Positions 9,491 through 20,400 of a stretch of DNA of 34,431 nt are shown piece after piece. The notes under the pieces were generated by a model, which ran no database searches, was not told the origin of the DNA, and saw nothing but the letters and a program-made list of their open reading frames with translations. The stretch is from Perkinsus marinus ATCC 50983 (taxonomy: Eukaryota > Perkinsozoa > Perkinsida > Perkinsidae). The DNA is taken from positions 397,937 to 432,367 of the forward strand of contig NW_003211397.1 in NCBI RefSeq assembly GCF_000006405.1, written 5' to 3'. Both the position numbers and the translations under genes were made by a program. How positions within the stretch are numbered: the stretch's first letter is position 1; every line of letters begins with the position of its first letter.

Positions 9491-10164
9491 ACGTGACGTG
9501 GACCCGGATAGGGCTACGTGTCTAGTCCTATCTCGGTTGACCTGTTTCTCGTCCTCCGTTTGGGCGTGCGCTCGGGTCTCGATAGGGGCGGCTGCTGCAC
9601 GAACCTTTCGAGTCTCCCGCTCGCTGCTGGCCGCGTCTGGCTTCGTGGAGGGCCGGCGTTTCGCACGAACCTCCACCTCGCCTCCTGTCATGTGACTACT
9701 TGCAACACCTGTCTGTGTTCTTCTTACGGAGATAACCCCCATCTTGCACCCGAGCTGGCTACATTTCTCCCCCGACTTACGCCTGTACCACTATGGGTGT
9801 ACCAATGTTGGGATTCGCGGCTTTACTGTCCGTATCCCTATCGCTCTCGGCATCTCGCCCTGCGAAGGAGCGTCGGCCGCATTATCCTCGGACGCCACTC
9901 GGCGGAAGTACACCACGATTCGCACAGTACGAGTTCGAAGTACAATGACGAGTACTATTCCGCAGTAATTATGAATCGTAGAAATACGTGAGCAGTACCC
10001 TCTGTGAGCTCCTCCGGGAATATCCCCGTTCTTTCTTAACAGCTCTCGAAAAGCTCTCAACATCATTATTCATGACTAGCGAAACTATCAAAGTGCCTCT
10101 CTAGCTCCACTTCTGTGCATCACGAAGCTTACCATATACTCATTATTACACCTTAATGGCTCCG

Positions 10165-10312
10165 TATCAGGAAATCACTGTTCCCGGGGGGGGGCTCATT
10201 TTGATTTTTCCACATGGCTAGGAGCACATCTTTCAACCACTTCCCTGAGTGAGTATGATCGCATCAGGAACATTTCCCAGTAGCTGTCAATCTCCCGGGA
10301 ACGTTAAATCTC
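10165..10312 (+). mobile_element. Repeat E (copy 1)
   Basis: It is bounded by CTGTTCCCGGGGGGG and the inverted TCTCCCGGGAACGTTAAA. The core TTTTCCACATGGCTAGGAGC matches 19148-19170. Inverted ends suggest a non-autonomous DNA element. Confidence 0.65.
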
Positions 10313-10518
10313 AAAGCTGCATGAGTCCCTGTTCCGTATAGATATTACTATCGAATCCTTGAATAAAAGACCACATTGGTGATAACTATCCACTACTATT
10401 GGACACTCTCGTTGATGTATAAGAAATTTTAACCCAACAGAAACACCTTCACAGGTTCATAACAATGTAACACAGTTTCATGCCTTCATCATATAGCTCC
10501 TCATAGAGTTATCCTCAA

Positions 10519-10538
10519 CAGCAGCAGCAGCAGCAGCA
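10519..10538. repeat. CAG microsatellite
   Basis: Six to seven uninterrupted CAG units, about 35 bp beyond the stop codon of the large channel gene. Confidence 0.95.
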
Positions 10539-10572
10539 ATGATGATAAGGAAAACTCGAAAATCCACTTCTA

Positions 10573-11428
10573 CTATTCAATACAATCTCCGAAACTGGAC
10601 GGATAGCGTTCAACAGCTTTCTCGATTTTTCTCTTCAGTTTAAATTCACCTATAATTTCCTGAACGCAACCAACATCATAAAACGTCACAATGAGAAAAC
10701 CAACTTCATAATCCGAATTCCTCTCCGTGCCGGGCAGTATTCCCAACCAGTCGCACAGTACTTCCACAGTGAAACTCATGCTATCCCATAACGCATGGTA
10801 AAACGATCGATCTGCAATAAAAACGAATCAGTATTGGAAAATGTCTTCACTTTCCTCAGCCGAGCTGGAGAATTTACAAACGAATCCGAGTAGAAGTGTT
10901 CAGAAATCAACAAGAATTCCCTCAGAATTTTGATATTGTTACCAAATGGCACTTGGCAAATGCATATTTCGCCACTACATGCTGAGGCACCTTAAAAGAA
11001 TGGGAAATTATCATCTTCAGGCTCACCAGAAGGCGTTGACAACTCTTCCTCAGCTGCTTCGCTCACCATACCAGAAGCGAACATAACACAATGGTGACAA
11101 ATACGCACTACAGCCAACGCAATGCACACTGTTCAATAGAGACAAGTACATAATTCATGATACTATTATTCTGCTATGGTCATCACATGTCCGACGGCAG
11201 CCGACGCAAGTCTCATTGCCAGCAAGTTCGTCGCACTCTCAGAGCTGGCAATGATGGCACTTTTGTTAGACCCGGCACCTCGGGTGACTGAAATTAGGAG
11301 ATCCGATAAAATCGGACGCTAGTAGTGATTTCAACCTGAGTGTTCTTCTCCTCGGTGATAGTGACGTTGTTGTCCTCGCTCAGCTGTAACAGGGGCTCCA
11401 AGTTAGCACGTATCGTCTGAATCGTTTC
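10573..11428 (-). other. C-terminal exons of the ankyrin channel
   Basis: Exon 11428-11336 (ETIQTIRANLEPLLQLSEDN) ends at CAG|GTTGAA. Exon 11128-11027 encodes CIALAVVRICHHCVMFASGM, then SEAAEEELSTPS, and joins in phase 1 to the last exon 10811-10573. That last exon gives DRSFYHALWDSMSF, then FLIVTFYDVGCVQEIIGEF, a Lys-rich helix and the stop. How 11336 connects to 11128 is unclear; one or two small exons near 11210-11290 are possible. The tail is unlike ankyrin and I do not recognise it. Confidence 0.55.
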
Positions 11429-14400
11429 CTACAACATGCACAATATTCATCTACTTGTCACAGTTGATTCAGCTCGAGCGTTCACTGAAAGCAAAACTTC
11501 CCTGAAATTTCATCAGAACTTCGTGGAGACTATTTTCTTATTGTTTCAAGACGTAGCTCATCGTGTATTTTTCCAGCCCCACCAGTGATCATACAGTGCG
11601 TACTAATTTGATATGAAGATGTGAAGAGTGTGCGCTCTTTATTCCGAGATCGACAATAGTGAACAACTTCAGTCCCGAAAGGTTACTTATAGCACATCAC
11701 ATGTTCATAGCAATGCTTGCATTGTTCACGCAATATGGTTTCTTATCAATGTCGGATAACAATGCACATTTTGCATTTGCATATCAAATTGATACCCACC
11801 GGGGCCTCACCCTCAAGAAGAGCAAGCACCCTTTTCGACACATTACTCACTTCAGTAGTCATGCCCAATAATGTGCTCCACCGGCCAACACTTTCCTCAA
11901 CTTCATCGGTTATCATATCGGCATCCTCACTGCCCTCGACACGGTCCGTCCAAAGACGATTGACCCACGTATTGATCTAATCGTCAAACCGGTGAAAAAT
12001 CCGTTTTTTTCCGAAAAAAAACATACAAACAATTCAGCAGGACTCCACTGTTCAGTTCCCGAACGTAGTGAGATGTCTGCGTGACACTCTCTGACCAGCA
12101 GTTCGCCCATCTCAAAATTCAATGCGGCCACGCATACGGCCAGGCAGGTACCTACGTCGTTGTTTATAATATTCTTCAATGATATATAGATATAAATAAT
12201 GGTTGCCAAACCATATTCTACGATTGTGGAGCTCCCATAATTTTTACGCGTTATTCTCGATAGTAATTTCTCGGTTCACACGCGTTTTACGCAAAGTAAA
12301 ATGTGAAATATGTCTTCACAAGTGAAACTTCATTATGATTCAATCATTACGATTATAAGTAAACTTAACGTTATGTCGTCATAGTGCAAAATATATATAT
12401 CTGAATATCAGCATATCTAAGAAATGATAATAGGTAGCATCATTCACCACTGGTGAATCCTGCGGCCATACGGTAATACTAGCCATTACGCCTGGTCCGA
12501 AGAAGTGCCGCTCAAGTAGATGGAGTATATCCAAACACTAGTTATTATACTCCTCATATAATCGTATCTTGCACTCGTGAAACGACGAATGACCTCACGG
12601 TGCGATCTGTCCGGCCGATTAACGTCTTCTTCCAGCGCCACATCGCCGTGCTTAGATCGTATCTAGTCTATCATCACCAGGAAGTAGAGGGAATAAGCTC
12701 GCCTTGTCAATGATAATCTTGGCGTTATCGAACTTTCCTTTTTCTACACACCAATAGAGAGGCGTTCGACCGTCGAAATCTGTTTCCCGCAAGTCCGCGT
12801 TGCGTTCTGAAATCATCATCTACTCAACATTCAAGCGCAGTGTTAGAGGAGTCTAATAATAGAAGTTTATATATGAATTGGGGTAGAGGTATTCATAAAC
12901 CTCCCCGAAATCTCCTCAGAATTTTCATATTGTCACCAACTACATATCTCCCACACTGTTCGAAATTCCACATATTCCTTCAAGTCGCCATATTATGAAG
13001 TCACGAACTATATCAGTCCCTTGAAGCTTCAGAGAACCACCAAAATGTATTAAGATTATGATTATCAATTAATATAAAACCTAGGGTATATGCACAATAT
13101 AGTGCTGCTATTCTTCTTGAGCGGCACCCTTCGGACCAGGCGTAGTTGCCAGTATTAGGGTATAGCTATTATATTAGCTATTGGGTATTAGGGTATTAGG
13201 GTATAGCTATTGTATTTCATAATTTCCATATCCCCCATCTCAATATGAAGGGATTATCATCAAATTTATATATATAAATTATATATTATTATTCGTTGTT
13301 CATCTATATATTTTCATTTATCATATCAAAAGTGATGTCCGAGAAACTAATGATAATCACCAGTCACGACCAAGACTTCCAGCATCTGCTGAACGATACG
13401 ACACTTCTGATAAACACTCACCAAAGAGGAACTCCAAAACCGCTTTCGCTTTCCTCGAAATGGCAGCATAGTGCAATGCAGTAGCGCCAGTCTTAGTATT
13501 CGCCACATTCACATCACAGTGATAATCGTCAACTAATTTTCTCAACACCAATACTGCTTTTTCATCGTGCCCTTTTTGACAAACCTGATGATAATTCTTC
13601 ACCAGCAGTTTTCTCTCATTCAACCTTACTTGCTGTAAAATAGTGTCACCAGTTTCCAAATTCGGGCCGTCCGGCACCGCACCATACTTCAAAAGAAGAT
13701 CCAGTACTTTCTTGTCACAATTTTTTTCCAAAGCCACCCGGAACGGGTTCACTTGCTGATTGGAATAAACGTTCACCTGTATCACGCACAGCGAAGATTT
13801 TCAAGATCTTTTTCTGCTCTCTGCGACTTACATTGGCACCAGCTTTCAAGAGGAGCTCAACCATTTCGTCTCGCGCTTTCGTTTTCCTCAACGCGGCAAA
13901 TAACGGCGTTTCCCCGTTTCCTATTCTCCTGTTCGGGTCTCCATTATATTCCAATAAAATTTTAGATATTCTGGGTACACCCCGGTTCGCTGCTGCATAC
14001 AGTGGGCTAAAACCTGTACTCGGCGCCGTATTGGGATCTGCTTTACCTAGACATTGAATGGATCTCACCCAGTATTAAATATTAGTAACCAGAATGTTAG
14101 TGGCCTTATTTCTTAGCAGTGAGTGGAATCCAATATTAGTTCGAAATTAGACTAATGTCCGTGTCTAGTCTATATATTAGACTAATGTCCGTGTCTATAG
14201 TCTATATATTAGACTAATGTCCGTGTCTATAGTCTATATATTAGACTAATGTCCGTGTCTATAGTCTATATATTAGACTAATGTCCGTGTCTATAGTCTA
14301 TATATTAGACTAATGTTCGTGTCTATAGTCTATATATTAGACTAATGTCCGTGTCTATAGTCTATATATTAGACGAATGTCCGTGTCTATAGTCTATATA

Positions 14401-17400
14401 TTAGACTAATGTCCGTGTCTATAGTCTATATATTAGACTAATGTCCGTGTCTATAGTCTGTATATTAGACTAATGTTCGTGTCTATAGTCTATATATCAG
14501 ACTAATATAGTGGAGCTCCCTGCGCTAACAGTAGGCACTGCGTTTAACGATAGGAAATTCATTTACTTTCTGGTTCATTTTCATATACTTCATGCTGAAC
14601 GTACCAAAGGAGCTACTCCGGAGGCACCCAAGCCGGGAGGGGCAGTGTTGGAGGAATATGTGTTCGCCTCCCTCAACTGAGCTCAGCAGTTCCCTCACTA
14701 ATGTAAGCTTGCATACTAACTCGGGTATAAGTATACAAAACCCCAATAAAAATTCCCCAGGATTTTTATATTGTCACCAACACATGTAGTAAACCATGTG
14801 CATATTCTCCTCCCACACTGGAGATGATAAATATCTATATTTCGATTTCATTAGTCGAGCTAGTCTTACCGTCAAGTAAGAGTGTGACCATTTCCTCATG
14901 CATCTTATCTACTGCACCGTACAAGGCCGTAGTCCCCGTTTTCGGGTGAACCCAGTTCAGATCGATTCCAGCTTCTATAGCCGCACGACAAGAGATAACA
15001 TCGTTGTTTCTGACAAAATTCCAAATCATGAATCGCTTCGCTCCGCTAATGACCAGACCTAGTTGCCGTGTGCAAGTCCATGGCCTGTAGTAGCGAAAGC
15101 ATCTCCTTATCTGTTGTCAGGTCGAACGGCGTCCTCCCCATCGAATCAGCTACACACAGCTGAGCGCCATGAGTTGTCAAACATTTCACCTAAACTCGCT
15201 GCAATTTCGTGGCGCGTGACGGAAGATTCCCCACCATTTCTTTGTCGTTATTAATTACGGCAAGCATGAGAGGCGTCAGTCCACCAGCGTGACTGACGTC
15301 GTTTGGATTAGCGCTGTTTTCGATCAGCAGTGTGACCATTGCAACACTCGATGCACTCCCCACGGCCTGAATAAGTGTATTTTCTTCGTTACACAAAACT
15401 CGAAAAATCAATGTTTTTCGTCAAAAATACGTCAAAAAGTTTCCGAAGCTGCAATAAGATTTTAGCATTGGAGTTTCACCACCCTAGTGATATGAAAAAC
15501 ACTAGTGAAAAACATATTTAACGACTACTGCATATCACCGCGAATATCACGTTTTTCACCGAGTTTTACGCCACCTCCCGTAAAACGGGGCGTGAAACTC
15601 CAATACTCACCAGAAGCAACAAGCTCTCCTGCGTTTGTGGATCAACATAAGTTGCCTCAACGCCTCGGTCGCTNNNNNNNNNNNNNNNNNNNNNNNNNNN
15701 NNNNNNNNNNNNNNNNNNNNNNNNNNNNNNNNNNNNNNNNNNNNNNNNNNNNNNNNNNNNNNNNNNNNNNNNNTTCGCGGTGATATACAAAAGTCGTCAA
15801 ATATGTTTTTCACTAGTGTTTTTCATATCACTAGGGTGGTGGAACTCCAATGAACTTACCGGCATCCATTTCTCAGTCAGCTGTGTAAGCCGTATCGATG
15901 CTCCCCGTTTCAAGAGCTTGGGCGAATTAGGTCTATACAAACACACCTACATCACGAACACTCACCTTCATCACTCACTGAGGCACCGGTCCTTCCATAA
16001 CCTCCTCAACGTCATCTTCCTCGTACAATCTGCCGTGCCTGAGGGAAAAATGTCCCACCTGGGGTTCGAACCAGGGAATCATCCGGGAGTTCGTTTTGGA
16101 TTTTCCACATGGGAGTTTCACCACCCTAGTGATATGCAAAATACTAGTGGAAGACATATTTCACGACTACTGCATATCACCGCGAATAAATCGCCTTTTC
16201 CACAGAGTTTCACGCCACTAAACGTAAAACTGGCGAAACCCCATTCTTCAATGAGTGCTCATGTAAATGTCATCACATTAGTAACATTTTTCTCTTTGCT
16301 ATTGAGCCCTGGAGGACGTTATTTCTCCGAGAAAGATACGCCTTTGATTCGAACCCGAGACCTCCGCTCACTTGCACAACGCTACTGCAAATATATTCCG
16401 CAACTCTTGAGCCCTCGATAGAAGCTCTTCGTCATCTATTTCAATCGATCCTGAAATTCTCACATACCATTCCTTTTCAGCTTGGAAAATTACGCACATG
16501 TGTCGGTGAAAATTCTGAGGAAATTTTGGGAGATCATCGGAGCTCCACCCTAGTGATATGAAAAACATATTCTACGACTACTGCATATCACCGCGAATAT
16601 CACGCTTTTCACCGAGTTTTACGCCACTTCACGTAAAACAGATGAAACTTCATTGTTGTGCACTCCTGCCCAAATTCGTGTATAATAATTAGTGAGGAAA
16701 CTCCTGAGCTCAGCTGAGGGAAGCCCACATATATTCTCATACCACTCCTTTTCCAAATCCTAATTCCACTCACCCTCTAAAACCAAGCCTTTAACCGTCG
16801 ATCCATCCCCAGAAGACTTCCTTCTGAAAATTTTCGGCGCCGATCTCCGTAACATATGATTGCCCCCATCATGCATAAACGGCAGTCCTAATAACGAAAA
16901 ACCAAATCTTGCAATCTTGCATTTCCTCAACGCTGATATCCAACCTGTCCCTGCCGGTACCAATAACGACCCTCTACGTAAATTTGGCGTCAAGATTTTC
17001 GCCTTAGAATACGTGATCGGACTGTCCCCAAATGAGTCAGTAAACAACGGCGATGCTCCCGCTGCAATGAGCATTGATACCACTTCAACATTCATTTCCC
17101 TCGTTGCTATGTGTAATGGTGTACCTGTGCGAAAAAAAATAGAGTACTATGGAGTTTCACCCGTAAAGTGGCGTAATACTCGGTGAAAAACGCGATCTTA
17201 TTCACTACTGTTTTTCATATCACTAAAGCGGTGAAACTCCACTGATTTATAATACTCTGCTTTTCCCTTTCTTAACCTTACATCGATCTACAGGACTGTG
17301 AATGTTCACAGAGGCTTCCGCGTTGAGTAAAAACTCAATAACGTCGTTCATGTTGCGCCTTACTGCTAACACCAGAAGGCTGTCTTTGCTATTTAAATGG

Positions 17401-20400
17401 TCTATAGCATCGGGGGAGATCTCATCGTCATCGATCATGTTAAACAGAATCTGCAACAATGTGAGAAAATGAGGAGTGTATTTTTTTCGGGCAAATTTCC
17501 GTAAATTTAGCATTTCACGTTAACTAAGTGTCTCAGGCTGAAACAAGGATCAGATACAGTGACAAGCGACCTTATGCACATGCTCAACTACATGTAGGGG
17601 TGACAACATGAAAATTCTGAGATGAAATTATTCTTCTCTATTATTCTGTTTCCGCACACTTTTACCCCAATGCGTATGTAAACTTCTGAGCTCAGCTGGG
17701 TAAAGCAAACATATATTTCGATAAGTTTCCGGAATATATATGTTGCCAACAACGGTAATCAACAACTTCTTCACAAAAAATTACTTGGTCTCTATCTTTT
17801 ACAATAGTTTAATGCTATTATTTATCCGATACTAGATAACCTAAATAAAAATGGAGTTCCACCCTAGTGATATGGAAAACACTGGTGAAATATATATTTC
17901 ACGACTACTGCATATCACCGCGAATTTCGTTTTTTTTTCACAGAGTATAGCGCCACTTCACTTGAAGTGAGCAAAACTCCAATTAATAATGAATACTCTT
18001 TTTTATACCATTCTTTCTCTACATAATTTCATATACAGATCTCATTCCTTGCCTAGTGTCGCAATCAGAATATTGTCAAAACCTATTTTTGATCATTTTC
18101 ATACTGAGTCCTGCCGAATTTCCAAGATCAATATGATAAAAATTACTCACCATTTTAACTCACCTCAAATCGTTCCCTCTCTAGACAAACAACCGCCTTC
18201 ATTTCCAAGTACAGCGTGAGCCCATCAGCTGCCGCGATTATTTTCTCACGAAGATCGTCACGTTTGATGTACATCAACTCTGTAAAACTGTTACACACTC
18301 CTGTCGAGTCGTGTTCCATCTGCACATGATCATATATCAATAACAACTTCACTTCTGAGGATATTAACCAGGATATAATATTGGAGTTTCACCAGTGATA
18401 TGAAGAACACTAGTAAAGAATATACACTACATATCAATTTGACATGCAAATGTGTGATATTTTGAAAGACAATTTATAGTGAACAAGTTGTCGCTACCAT
18501 CGCATTCCCAAACGGGTACTTTCATCACAACACATGTTCATAGGCATTGTTACATTGTATATGCGGTATGGTTTTATATTGATTCTCATTAACCTCCAAA
18601 AATAACGCACATTTGCATATCAAATTGGCACGCACTGTATTTCACGACTACTGATGCACCGCGAATATCGCGTTTTTCACAGAGTTTTACACCATTTCAC
18701 TTAAAACGGGTCGTGAAACTCCACCGTTATCTGTGTCAGAGGTTATATTTTATATATTGGAGTTTCACCCGTTTTACGTGAAGTGGTGTAAAACGCGAAA
18801 TTCACGGTGATATGCAGTAGTCGTAAAATATGTTTTTCACTAGTGTTTCTCTTATCACTAGGGTGGTGAAACTCCATTATTATACTATATTCTATTGTGG
18901 CATACCTCAATAAATAAGGATTGCTCCGCAACGTATTCCTGTGGTCCAATGTTGCTGACTTTAGTTGTCGTAGATGGACTTGATAACGCTGTAGCACTAG
19001 ACTCAGCTGAGAGCATCGGTCGTCTAGAGCGACTCAAGGGTTTATTGCTAAGGCCACTCCATGACCTGGCAACCACATACAGTGTAGACATATATGCATG
19101 GAATCATCCAGGAACCGTTTAATGTTCCCGGGGGGAGACTCATTTCGAGTTTTCCACATGGCTGGGAACACATTCTTCATTGGAGTTTCCCGACCCGTCT
19201 TACGTGAATTGGCGTAATACTCTATATTCGCGGCGATATGTAGTAGTCGTGGAATATGTTTTTCATTTGTGTTTTTCAAATCACTAGGGTGGTGAAACTC
19301 CGTTCGGTTTCCCATGTGAATGTCATCACATTAGGAGCATTTTCCTCATTGTTATCAAACCCAAGTTAAAACATCATATTCCGAAGTTGTCGAATATATT
19401 CACATCATCAACTATATGTGTTGTTCTGTGTGTAAACTTCTCCCTAGTTCTGCATGGTTACATATCAACTACATGGTCAAAATATATAAATTCTGAGAGG
19501 AAATTTGGGGAAATTTTCGTTCGTTTCTGTACACTGCTACCCGGAAATCCTCTGTGGATCTCCATAATGTAGTTTTGGAAACTTACACGAGTTCGGTCGA
19601 GGAAACCGAACATATAGTTCTACACTGACCGCGAATGTTGATGGCAGTCTGGAAATTCTGAGCAAATTTCGGGAAATTATCATTGATTTCTGTATAACTA
19701 CTATAATCAGCTTTAGAAACGAACATATATTCCTCCAACACGTGGTTGAGATATTTACTTCGTCAATCGTCCTCTACTGAGTGCCGATTCTACTCCTACG
19801 GGTGGGTCAGGCAGGATGAGAGCGATCACTGTGAGAGCTCCTTTGCGAACAAAATACCTGACAACAGGTATATCTATTTTTGGGGGGATGAAATATAGAA
19901 AATAATAAATACGCGATAATATTATAATATAATGTGCTGCAATAAAAGCATTGCACATTTCAAGGGCTGCTGTAGGGATTTTAGTGGAGCAGCCCAGAAG
20001 TGAGTTTTTTCTTCTTTCCTTGTTACTCCTTGATACTGGAGGACCACAGATGAGGTAGTTGACTCTGTTGTGACTAATGTTCGGGTAGCTTATTATTCGC
20101 GGATCAGTTCGCTGACTCATTCTCTGGTCAGTATTGCCGAACCCAGACCTTCCAGGCCTCAGACTTGAGGTTTGGTCAATGCCTATTCCATCCCCCAGCG
20201 TCTTTGAGCTGTCCACAAAATCAGCTTGTTTCGATTTCCGCGCAAACCTCAGAATATAGAGGAGTCGTCTGCTCTATCTGGTGGCCTCCTACGCTTTGTA
20301 GTTAAGTCAAGGCACGCTTAACCGCATCGCATTAGTTATTTGGGAGTGTTGGGTGCGACTGAGTGTTAGCCAACTAGGCAGCAGAGGGCGGTGATAATAC

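Larger units (their letters stand above)
9491..10572. other. Spacer with repeat E copy and CAG microsatellite
   Basis: GC-rich until about 10000, then AT-rich. It holds repeat E (10165-10312) and a CAG run (10519-10538). Overlapping ORFs on both strands at 9500-10066 look like chance open frames in GC-rich DNA. Confidence 0.45.

Noticed and set aside
9303-9991. Several overlapping Arg/Ala/Ser-rich ORFs
   Set aside because: They overlie GC-rich repeat C, recur on the opposite strand at 20.5 kb as DNA repeats, and have no protein features.
16064-16078. tRNA gene or tRNA-derived SINE at GGTTCGAACC
   Set aside because: A B-box-like string is present, but no acceptor or anticodon stem and no A box at the right spacing; it is part of repeat E, which has inverted ends.
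19755-20216. Separate 153-codon minus-strand gene with hydrophobic segment
   Set aside because: It lies in the inferred long channel intron, has no ATG-based start with clear context and no recognisable domain; kept only as a note in the intron entry.
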